Positions 37,001 to 47,400 of a DNA stretch of 64,000 nucleotides are shown here, piece after piece. Position 1 is the first letter of the stretch. Every line of letters starts with the position of its first letter. A model generated the notes under the pieces. It was given only the letters and a program-made list of their open reading frames with translations. It searched no databases and was not told where the DNA came from. A program made the position numbers and the translations under genes. Origin of the DNA: Ectocarpus siliculosus (Eukaryota; Sar; Phaeophyceae; Ectocarpales; Ectocarpaceae); the NCBI GenBank assembly GCA_000310025.1, contig FN649733.1, forward strand, positions 566,826 to 630,825, read 5' to 3'.

Positions 37001-37571
37001 CCAGGGCGTGATAGCCGGGAAAAAAGAAGATGAATTAATCAAGGGATCAAGGGCATGTGGCCAACACCGTTGCAGACACGCATACCCAGAAAACAAGAAT
37101 AATATGTGGCAAAGATGGTACCACCATTCCCCCAATTTATTACAACTGCGGAACCCCCAAAATTCCCCGCTCCATCTTCTAGGAACATTCCTCGGTTGCA
37201 ATAATCTGTCAATGCTGTGAGTACATCCAACATGGCGGACGAGGCTGGCCCCAGCCGTCACGGCAGAAACAACCCTTGGCCACCACAAGCACACACACGT
37301 GCTCTCGCTCGCCCCCGGTAAACACGGTGAAGCGAGTAGACTGAAAACAGGAACCAACACGCTCGTCCGCTTCCTGCTTTCTGATTGGCCAACGGTTTAT
37401 TTCTGCCGCTTCTCACAAAACGCAGATTTCCCTTACTTCGTCAGTCACACACGTGTTGCAGCCCATGGAAAAATAACCATATTTGTATTTTATACAATCA
37501 AAATATAATCATGGAATCACGTCCCGGGAGGTTACGCCGCGAGGAAATCTCGTTCGTTCTGCTCCACCTCT
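34041..37571. other. Intergenic, repeat-rich, no supported gene
   Basis: It holds two CTG tracts (about 34454-34478 and 34552-34576), a duplicated 20-mer (ctgctgtctgaagtgctgtc, at about 35801 and 35872) and the minisatellite at 36872-37017. The minus strand between 36154 and 36721 keeps fairly long open frames with an acidic composition, but I recognise nothing in it. Confidence 0.45.
36872..37017 (+). repeat. Minisatellite built on gcgtgatagc
   Basis: gcgtgatagc or a one-base variant occurs at about 36872, 36905, 36924, 36940, 36955, 36991 and 37006, with variable spacing (15-36 bp). Confidence 0.8.
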
Positions 37572-37577
37572 CGTAAT

Positions 37578-37694
37578 AGGGTCGATCCAGAATAGTGCAC
37601 AGCATCGAATCGTTCCTCACCGACAGGGCTACCTACCCTGCGATTCTCGTGCAATTTGATGCACTCTACGAAGGTGCACCTTTGGCTCGAAGTT
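37578..37694 (-). repeat. Dispersed ~115-bp repeat with coding-like conservation, left copy
   Basis: It matches 42326-42440 in the same orientation. On the minus strand both copies keep an open frame with the shared peptide SSQRCTFVEC, a variable stretch, then VGEERFDA and GS. This pattern suggests a fragment of an element-encoded protein. Confidence 0.7.
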
Positions 37695-38438
37695 GAAAAG
37701 TGTGCTTCCAGGATTTCTATTGCGGGCTGAAATTTGAATTCGTGAGGTGGGGTGGTCATTGTGACTGCTGTGCTCCACGGCGCCGGTACACGAGGGTCAA
37801 CGCTCCACTGGCACACAGCACACAACACGAAGCTGGAGGTGGCAGGAAGCTGGCCAGCGGGTCACGTAGGTGGGTGAAAGCAAAGATTCGTTTGAGCAGG
37901 ACACCCTGTAGGGCCTGTGCAGCGGCGGAACAACTCGAATTTTGAATCCAATTCCCACACAGCAGCAGTAGATGCGATGCCAGGTACCCTGCAATACATG
38001 AGAGGTATGGCGTCTCGTGTATGCTTTCCCGCGTGAACCATAGCAGTCTATATAGGAGAGGACATTGCGCACATGTTTGGTGCGGTATGCATAACGCTTA
38101 CGTCCAGCACATGCGATGATCGTAAGATACCACCCCTCCAGCCGCAATATAGTTCCACTGGTTTATCCATATACTGCACCAAGGGGAAGGAGGGAGTCCG
38201 GTTTATTTTCTTTTTTGTTTGGATAACAAACCGCGTCTTGGAGACGTTTCTGAGGTCAACTTGACAAGAAGGTACAGGAGTCCTCCAAACTGTTCAAAAT
38301 ACGATGCGTAGGTCTGCTCGCCACATAAGTGATCATGCGAAACACAACACGAAAGATATTTTAGATTATTGCCTATTGGTTTGTGGGAGAAGATGTAGCC
38401 TTAACAACATGTTGGCACGTTAACGTCGTAGGTGGTAG

Positions 38439-39107
38439 ATGGGGAGCCAAGGGACGAACAAACGTAGGCGTCAAAGGCAACTGCTGAAATTCCGGAGACC
38501 GGTGGAGATCTCGAAGAAGATGTTCGATCCTGGCCTTTGCTCGTGGAGAGACGTGTACAAGGCGATTCCGAATCGCGGGCAGGGAGACTGTGGGCCCTTG
38601 TCGGTGATATTTCTCGCCTTACACAGAGGTGGAATGGATGCCCACACAGCGCAATGTGTGCTGTCGACACAACGTAAGGAATTGGCGGACTTTATCCTCC
38701 TTTGTCGGGAGCTCATCGTAGAGTACCAAGCAGCTACAGGAGAGGGGGGGGGCTTCTTTGTAGGCCAAAGCGACTCGGACAAACCGGATGCGGACATCAA
38801 GAGCATGGCCAAATCCACCGCCGACATCTGCACGTTGGAAGACTGGAAACGCGTCACCCTCTGTCCCGGAGGCTACCTGGACGACAAAGCTCTTGTGATC
38901 CTTGGCAAGCTGTTATTGCGCGAGGTCATCCAGCTCGTCAAGGAGGATGGTATCGTGGGAGAGCGTATCGTGGACGCCAGAGAGCCGTCCGCTTTGCTGG
39001 GGGCAAACCTGGTCCTCCACCGTGGAGCCCACTTCGAGGCTCTTCTCCCGAAAGTGAGGACTGCCGTTGTCGTGACGAATCGTGAATGGAAACTATACGT
39101 CACGTGA
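38439..39107 (+). CDS. OTU-like cysteine protease, probably from a mobile element
   Basis: A single 222-residue frame starts at a clear ATG. OTU enzymes are papain-fold cysteine proteases, often deubiquitinases, and some transposable elements carry them. The expected blocks appear in order: a basic N-terminus, the nucleophile region NRGQGDCGPLSVIFLAL (Cys about 51), a GGYLDDKALVILGKLL block as in the family's central helix, and LVLHRGAHFEALLP with the candidate catalytic His near residue 205. It has no intron, unlike the genes around it, and sits among repeats. A good donor (gtgagt) overlaps the stop region at about 39102, so the protein may continue. Splicing to the next acceptor at 39162 would soon hit a stop. 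Family call fairly sure; element type unknown. Confidence 0.6.
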   Translation: MGSQGTNKRRRQRQLLKFRRPVEISKKMFDPGLCSWRDVYKAIPNRGQGDCGPLSVIFLALHRGGMDAHTAQCVLSTQRKELADFILLCRELIVEYQAATGEGGGFFVGQSDSDKPDADIKSMAKSTADICTLEDWKRVTLCPGGYLDDKALVILGKLLLREVIQLVKEDGIVGERIVDAREPSALLGANLVLHRGAHFEALLPKVRTAVVVTNREWKLYVT

Positions 39108-39162
39108 GTTCCACCAAGCATAGACAAAGTTTAAAAAATTCCAACCTCCTTCCCATTTACAG

Positions 39163-39877
39163 GACGAGTTGAGGGCCAATGATGACACCGGTGACGCTGG
39201 TGGCGAGATTTGGTACGCACGACCGAACAGTGGTATTCGAGGGGTATGATAAAGCAGGCTGCCCCAAACTACGACGTTATTGATCTTGGCGTGCAACGGA
39301 TGGAATGGTTGGTGGCGTACTGGCTTTCTGTGGTGCCGCTTGGTTCCGGCAACTATCCGATTAAAGTGCCCGACTGGAACGGCAAGGGGTACCTCACGAA
39401 CCCGGAGTGTGATGGAGGTGCTATGATGCTGTTGCGCACGTTGCCAAAGGTAACTCTCTGGGCGGGTGTAGGGGTTAACATAGTGGTCCAGGTCGTTGCT
39501 CAGAGTTGTGCAAATGCAAACTTGCGTGCTGCGAGGAGCAGAACACAGTAGTAGACGAGGGTGGTGCAGAGCCGACACCCGAGGAGGAATTCTGTCCAGA
39601 CGATAGTGACACCGACGACGAAGAGGAGGATTCACCAATGGCAGAAAGGTTGGGGGTGCACCAGGACGATAGAGACCCAGGGTTAGAACACGACGATAAT
39701 TCACCGGCTGTAGCAAGTTCAATCATGGACATGAGTTTCGGTGTGTGCGGATTCTTAGAGGACGATGAGCGAGAGTACGAGGAGCAACTCGTGAGTGAGG
39801 GGTGGGAAGGTACGCTACAGCAGGTCGATTGTAGGGACCAGGTTGTATCCGCCCCTAGTAATGAAATGTCCGTGTGA
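39163..39877 (+). pseudogene. Coding-like remnant downstream of the OTU ORF
   Basis: After a good acceptor (ccatttacag) at 39162 there is a short frame starting DELRANDDTGDAGG. A second frame covers about 39210-39452 (YDVIDLGVQRMEWLVAYWLS), ending at a possible donor gtaac. A third frame, 39506-39877, begins CKCKLACC and then becomes very acidic. The CxCKxxCC motif recalls Cys-rich tails of transposon proteins. The pieces do not join cleanly in one frame, so this is probably a decayed part of the same element. No family recognised. Confidence 0.3.
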
Positions 39878-40494
39878 TGTACTTGCCAAAGTATTTTTCG
39901 AAATGAGACTATCGTATAGCGCAGAGGCCGGGGCACAGTCTGTTGTGTACTTGCCTGGGGCATTCATAGAACGATCGTACAAATTAACAACAACGTGCAG
40001 ATTGATCGTTCGTCTGGCTCCAGAGAGCCTATCCGATCACAGGCAAAGAAAAACGAGGCCGGATTGTCTTGTATTTCTTTCACAAGGCACATGCCCACAC
40101 CGCCGAGCGCGCTTCCACCCACCACCAACTAACCAAACCGTAACACGCGTCCACGTCTCATTTATCATTTATTTAGGGATTGGTTGTCGTACAATCGTGC
40201 TCAACTATTGGGGCTGCGATGATTAGTTGCGAGCTTATCCGAAAAAAACAACACCGGGATTTACTGTGGGCTGCTACAAGAGCGCGCCATACATAGGGGA
40301 ATGCAAAACAACGCACCCGCGTGACATCTGTACCTTACATCACCCTCGCAAATACCTTCCACTCGTTCCCCAACGCTTATTATTCCGGGCAGAAGACCAT
40401 TCGCGTATCACAGGTACGCGCACTACCACCATCAGCATACCACACGCCCCAAAATTCGCCAACCATGACGTGCGCGGGTGTGTACCTAGCCCTC

Positions 40495-41984
40495 CTAAAA
40501 AAACACACACACAGCGGGGGGATTCGCCTGAAGCCAGCCTCCCCGGTCGGCACATGGTTCCAAGAACGACAGTGGCAGTTTCAGTGCCACGCCTTTCGCA
40601 GCCAGCGACAAAGCCGACTTGACATATTCTAGCGCGCCCTTGTACGGGGGGCTCGTCAGGACCCAGTCAGGTCGTTGCCCAGGCTTGGCTAACAGAAAGT
40701 CGACAGCAAATGACGCCAAGCTTGCGTCCAGGTTCGTGTCCGGGGGCAACCCTCCAGGGGACAATCTGGTGTGAAAAACAATATGACAAACGGATAGTTC
40801 GGGTGAGAGGGAAGTCCCAAAAAAATTGTCATGAGGGTACGTGGCTATCTCGGAAAGATTTAAAGGTGGGAGATCCAGGAAAAAGTCGCAAGGGACCTTC
40901 CTCTCGCCCACAAACGTACCACCTGATTATGGTGACTACAATGTACGTGTCGTATGTGTCGATCACTTCGAGACGCTAAAAATCCCTGAACGTCATCATT
41001 GCGTTTACTTTGAACCACACCACGCCTGTGCCACTGATTATACGAGCAGATACTTCATGAAAAAAGTAGTTCGCTTGCACTCGACCAGCTCTATGTTCAA
41101 CCTAGCAGAACTTTCAACACCAAACAAGGCAAAGAAATGCAAGGAGGTACCCTTTTGGCTGTAATTGACAACAACACAAAAGAAAAAAACTTAACAGTTT
41201 CGTATCCCCAATCCTGCAAATACCAAAAAGACACGGAGCTCGGGATGCTGTGACGCTACTGTTGATCGCGGTCGGAACACGCCTTGAAACGCAAAGCGAT
41301 ATACCAGTGATATCATGCAACAATAAAGAACAGCTTGGGACTAGCTTGCTTTCAACAAAAAATGTCGAAGGCACGCGCGACTGGTCGTTGCGATGGACCA
41401 CGAGAACAAGAATAGTGGAAGCGATCGGTTGTAGGAAACAATAAGCTCCGAACATGCACTTATCATGTCATGCCCGCAATTTCAAAGGCACGTTCCGCTA
41501 GAGTATCCAGCGCTGACTGACAGGCGGGGCGACGTCCCGTTAGATTACCTTGCCGCCAACCAAGAGAAGCAACACGCAGCAGCACTCACCTAGTGCTTAT
41601 GTCGTTCGTGACGACCTTGCACGTGGCTCCAAGACGAGTTGCAATGGCATCGCCTGGCCCCCCACACATGTCGAGGACACACCCCTCGAGTTCAACAGCA
41701 CCCAGCAAGGCCTCCACAGCCTCAGGCGAAGTGCAGTAGCGATCCAGACAACGGCGTTTGATGTGCTTCCTCGGTTCAGGAATACCGGTCCACTTTGCGC
41801 CGTGCCGCGCTAGTTGCTGAGCTCGAAGCTTTGTGCGCGGCTTGTTCTTCTCCCGTAGCTGCTTGATGTACAGCTGCAGGAGGCAGTCCGGCCGGTTGCA
41901 CAGGACAAGCCGGTACATGCCCGAGCCCTCAGCATTCAAGGAGGGGAATTTTCGGCCATGCCGGCCTCTTCGATAAAAGCCCAT
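40495..41984 (-). pseudogene. DNA adenine-methyltransferase-like gene, probably frameshifted
   Basis: Exon 41590-41984 (donor gtgagt) joins exon 40495-40765 (acceptor cacaccag) in phase, reading NDISTRLSPGG across the junction. Motif I of SAM-dependent methyltransferases is present (VLDMCGGPGDAIATRL), followed by an Asn-Asp pair and then motif IV as TSPPY. This I-to-IV order and an [N/D/S]PPY motif typify amino-methyltransferases acting on DNA (N6-adenine or N4-cytosine). After motif IV comes GVALKLPLSFLEPCADRGGW, typical of phage-like and element-borne members. The frame breaks at a T7 run near 40500; one base fewer would continue it with a plausible C-terminus (RRARYTPAH). Upstream, a Cys-rich segment (CCSACGEGG, 41936-42157) is in a different frame, so a second indel is likely. 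Confidence 0.5.
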
Positions 41985-42325
41985 ACTTGACGCCCGGTCC
42001 TTTCCCTGAGGCGCCGAAAGTCAGAACGATCACCTCCTTCACCACACGCGCTACAGCAGTTCTCCGGCATGTTCCCGTCCATGTTCCCCGACGACGAAAG
42101 CGTCCTGCATGTTATTTGGGGGTCCGCGAACAGACAGTGTTCAACTAACATCCGCACCCCATGTTGTTGCTTTACACACCATTAGTAGCAGTTGGCTTCA
42201 CGCGCCAGGGGCATGCTAGTGGGGGTGCAATGTACATGTGAAAAAGCGCGCCAACGGGAGGCGCTTTTGCCGGTTCCCCCGCGTTTTGGGAGCCATGTCT
42301 AATACGACGATTTCACCATCAATTG

Positions 42326-42440
42326 GGCAGATCCAAAATATTGCATAGCATCAAATCGTTCCTCACCTACCAAACTACACGCCATCCCACTCTTGGGCGC
42401 TTTGGTACACTCTACAAAGGTGCACCTTTGGCTCGAAGGA
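42326..42440 (-). repeat. Dispersed ~115-bp repeat with coding-like conservation, right copy
   Basis: Direct-orientation partner of 37578-37694. The minus-strand frame retains SSQRCTFVEC and VGEERFDA. Together the two copies bracket the OTU and methyltransferase ORFs. Confidence 0.7.
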
Positions 42441-43572
42441 AGGCCTCCCCGAGGCGGCGTAACCAACGCGTCCAAACTCCGCACAGAGACCTCAAACCAT
42501 CAACTCCTACAATTCCTCCACCTTCACAACACTCATGCTGAAAAAGACCCCTCACCAGTGTAGTATACCACTTGATCAAAGCTCCCGCCGAGTTTGGTTC
42601 CAGTCCGAGGTCTGAGTGTGGAGTGCTGAGCATATGAAAAGTGGTACCAAGGTAGCTCGAGTGCGCCGCCAGACGCGGGGGGATGGCAGGCTGCAATCCC
42701 CGCTGAAACCCATGCGTGATTTTTTGATAGGAAATTTTTTTCGTTTTCTGCAACACGTGTGGTCAATCTTTCGCGTCGTCAGTCGTCGTAGGCCCGGATG
42801 ACCGTAGTTGTTTTGTTCGTACCCCCCCACCCCTGTTTCTTGTGTGAGCCCCCGGCGGGGTGTTCTTTAATCACGGCAAAAATAATTATCCTACCGATAG
42901 GGGCATTCACATATTCACATACATACAAACCCAGGCTTTCCATATGGGTGGCAGAAGTTTCGTGTGACACTGCTGTGCGGTTGGTTGTCGATTTGTCTTA
43001 TAATAATAGTAGGTGGTTTGCTGTTGGTGTTGTTGCTTCTATGGCAGGTGCATCACAGCAGAGGACAGACAATACAACTTCATCTCACCGGGTACACAGA
43101 AAAGACAATTCTAAGAGGGTAGGGGTCTGAAGGGTACACAGTACCTCCTGGGACCGACCCACATCCCACATCCTATCAAATAAAAGGGCGTATAATAACG
43201 AAAATCAAAATCGAAAAATTCAAAATCAAAATCGAGATCTGATTGGCCGAATATCTGCTATGTACCTCCTGGCGACGCCCTTTGATTTTATGGAAGTTCC
43301 TTTGTCTGAGCACCTGCCGCGAGGCCGCTACAAAGCAAGTGTACGACACGACCTGCTGCACACTGCTGATAGAGGGGCTATCGGCACCCTACCACCGAGA
43401 CCATGGCCATTATTTGTAGCCAGAAGACTCTGCTCGCCGGCAAGCCATAAAACGGGCCGGCTCGTTGGGTGCTCGAGGAGAAAATGCCGATCGTGACAAG
43501 CGGTGAACGGACTGACGATCAGAACAGGGCTGCGCGGCTTTTTCGGGCTGTTCCGTGCGGGAGAGGGTAGTT

Positions 43573-44080
43573 GCAACCTTTTTTCTCCACACTCACGATA
43601 CCCCAAGGCATCTAACCTTGTACGAGACAGATGGTGGGTAAAAGTACCTCCCGTCGCGTGGCATTGCTAATGCTGTTGCTTCCTCCTTCGAAGAGTTATC
43701 GCTGAAAAACTAAACTTTGAGCAGACACTCGTTGCGAACTTGAACTAGCCGCTCTCTGAGACGTGGACTTTTTAGGGTCAACCAATTTGTTTTTCCCTAC
43801 ATGCACGATACCCCACGGTAGCAGACCTTGGGCTTGAAAGATGGAGCAGAGAGGTACCTCCCGCCGCGTGGCGTTGCTGTTGCTGTTGCTTCCTTCTTCG
43901 GAAAGTTATCGGTGGATATCACAACCCGTGCCGGCCCAAAACGCCGAACTTGAAGTGACCGCTCGCAACCGTTGGCATTTTTGCTTCAACACAACCTTTT
44001 TTCTCCGGCACATTCGGAACCTCACGGCGCCAAACCTTGGCATTGCCCAACAGACCATGTTTCCAGCTCCTTCCGGATAC
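43573..44080 (+). repeat. Diverged tandem repeat, 2.5 units of ~210 bp
   Basis: The blocks cacgataccccacgg (43593 and 43803, one with aagg), gtacctcccg[tc]cgcgtggc, ttgctgttgcttcct and agttatcg recur in order. A third partial unit starts at ttttttctccggcacattcgg near 43993. Confidence 0.75.
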
Positions 44081-44495
44081 CGTTGTTGAGGCAACTCGTT
44101 AAGTATTCGGCGAGATATCGGCTAAAACGTGAACAGAAGAGCGTAAAACGCACCCGACCCTACAAAAATCACCGCTGCGCTGCTGGCTCTTTCCCTGGCG
44201 CCAAATCATTTTTGATTTTTTGCCTATGTTGCCCATCACAACTGCAGGCCTCACCGTCCCTGTGTACTGTGTACAACGGCGGCTAGTCTCTGGTTCGCAG
44301 ACCTGGGGAGGGGGGTATAGGTAACGTTTTTCGGTCACGTTTCGGTCACGGCACCTTTGTTCGGGGACTGCTCCTGTGCAATCCAGCGTCACGGAGTCAC
44401 GCTGGTGGGATTCCCTCTAGTCTTCCCCCAGCCATGACATTCCCACAGCCAAACGTCCCTACCGAGCTCCGAGAGAGGGAGAGAGCGGTACGACC

Positions 44496-47400
44496 ATGTC
44501 ACCCCAATATGCTCGGCGGAAGTATGGATCCGTGGAAGACCCGACCAAGTCGAGGCGCGCCGTCTCTCCGACGCCAACTGCCCGTGGTGATGATGCCGGT
44601 GCCGCCGAAAGAGTTTCTTTCGACTTTGATCCGACGCGCGCTTTGCGTGGCGAGAGCCCGGACGACCAAGGGGGAGGGAAGCGATGGTTCACCCTTACGG
44701 TCGTCGGGGTGCTAGCCGTGGGAGTCATGATGGCCCTCACCCACGCGGGATATCGGTTGCCCAAGGTCACGAGGACAACAACAGACGTCGGCAGCCAAGG
44801 CCACACTCCGAGCCTGATCCGCGCTGACGAGGCCAAGATCCTTCCCAGCGAAGACCTTGCGGTGGAGGACGACGAGAAGAAGCAGCAGGTGGCTCGACCG
44901 TTCCCGATAGCCGACGTGTCTCCGCGTGCAGAGGACGAGACACGTCCTGCAGAGGACGGGCAGCTCTCCGGAGAAGAGATCCCGCGGTTATCATTCGAGG
45001 CGACCAACTTCTACCAACTGCGCGACGGGAAGCCGGCCCAGGACTACCCGTGGCTCAAGGACGTCAAGCTCATCGAGCCCCACCGCGAGACGACGTTCAC
45101 GGTATCGTCTCCACGGGACGGGTTCGACTACCGCTGGCGGGTGTTCGCCGGAAGCCCGGCGGAGGGAGAACTGTGCACCGAGGCGACAGGGCCGGAGGGT
45201 ACCGTCGTCCTGACCACGCTCGATGAGAACGCGGTTGTCCTCGAGGAGGTAGACGCGGATGGGACGGTCGTACGGCGGCTGCAAGAGATGGTGATGGTCA
45301 AGTACGTTAGGAGGGAGATCAGGACTCTCACGGACGATGAGCGAGAGGAGCTGTTTGACGCGGTGAGTGAGTCAATTGAGTGATGTGCACGTACATGTAT
45401 ATGTGCAATATTGTTTTCGTTCGATCTTTTTTTTCAGATAGATGCGCATCGCTGTTGCTCTTTCCTCCGCAATCGAGAATTTAAGTTTTTTTTTGCGTTT
45501 TCACAGCATGCTCGTGCGGAGGCAGATTGCACGAATTGTTCAATGCAGGAACGCTATACGCGGCGGTATGCTTATTTCTGCTGAAAAACCTAATGACGTG
45601 GGTGGATAAATTGCTTTTGGCGTACAGCAGGTGGTGCTGTGTCTTTTTCAAACCCTCATGTGCGTTGTATGCTTCACGTGTACCCAAGAAAAAGCGTGCC
45701 GCCTGACGCTATGCTTACTATCGTACGTTGTGATGTTGAATCTATACTACCGCTGCTGCTGAGGCGAACTTGCGCTCGTTTTGAAATGGACGCCCCCCGC
45801 GTGTGTCATCTACACGCATTGCGTTTAACAACCACGTTCTGGTACAAACGCAGATGTTCACGCTTTGGTCAGTGAGAGTGGACGGCGGCAACGGGAAGGA
45901 GCTCTACGGAGATGATTATGCGGACATTTTCGCGATCAACCGCCTGCACTACAAGGGAGCGAGCCCTAAGCAGTGCGACCACGTGAGTTGCCGTTGGCAT
46001 GCACGACACGCCTTTACGATATATATGCAACCTCTCTTGGCTTTGTAGAGAACCGTAAGCAGGTCCCCTTTACATGCATTTGGTGAGAGCATAATCGGGG
46101 CCAACACTCCTGTTTGATAATCCGGTGTCCTACTGCTGTAGACTATGGTGGTGGTGTGGAGTACACTGTAATACAGTAGTTCGAGACATGGATGGCACCG
46201 GGGTGCCCGTATTCAGCACCACCGCAGCACCAGCAAGGCCGCTGTGTGCTCTGTGTGTGTCTGGACATCATACTGGTTGGGGAGATGGCACCGGGGTCCC
46301 AAGAAAAAAGCGTTCAAGTTTATGAGATCGCACCCGGCGCCATCTCTCCCATCCTTGAGGTAATGGAGATGGAGTAAAATTTGCGTCGATTTTCCCTTGC
46401 CGTGCTTTGCGTAGTCACGGATACAAACATATCCATCCGTCCCTCGCCGCTTCCTTTAAATTTCGAATCTCCCATATGTGTAATAATGCATAGGTGTGCG
46501 ATCCTGTTGCTGTTGTTCGCATACAATACGGGTAGCCTTCCCTGACCCATTCTTGGGAAAAATAAAGACACACCCAGCGAGACTACTCGTTCGAGATATA
46601 CCCACACTCGAACGGGATGTGGTGAAGTATTTTCAGTGAGTGGAGGAAAACCGGCTGGGTACTGGACAAATTTCGAGTCTTTTTCAGTCTACACACTGCT
46701 GATGATTTATGTCAGTGATACCAGCTGGTGCTAAGTACAAAAACATCTGTACAGGTAACCTTCATGTAAGACATCTGAACCAAATGGTATTGCCGAAGCA
46801 CCGGCGATGGCGTCGCCTCAAGATCTGTCCATAGCTTTTTCTCGCTTTTTTTCTAATTTTCCTTGTGTGGGCACGGCGGTAGTGAACCAAGCACACAAGA
46901 TTAGCAGAAGTGCAGAGACCTACTAGGTAGGAGATGGATGCGCTCGTTCGGTCATCCTCACGCTGCTGAGGTTTGTTGACCAGAACAGGCCACGACCCGC
47001 GCAGAGCACCCTTGGACATGGCTGATATATCCGGCCTAAGTGCAAGCGGTCACATATGGGCTCCACAATACCACACGAAACCCGAAACCCGTACGTGTTC
47101 TACGTAGAATTTACGCAAGGTGATCCGTCCTCGTTTTACAATTTTTTATTCTTCTTGAAGTATTGCGCACGAACCCACCGGTGCTTCTTTCGAACGTGCA
47201 CCAGTCCGAACTACGTATCAACGTGATGGTGACAATATTTTTTGTGCCTTGGTAGAAACAAACGATCTAGTAGTGCTGATTCGCTCTCCCCCCCCTGTGG
47301 CGTCTTTGCCCCTTCAACAGTTCCACGACGGTCTCGGCTTCTTGACCAGCCACATCGTCATTACCAACACCTTTGAGGCCAGCCTACAGGCGGTGAACCC

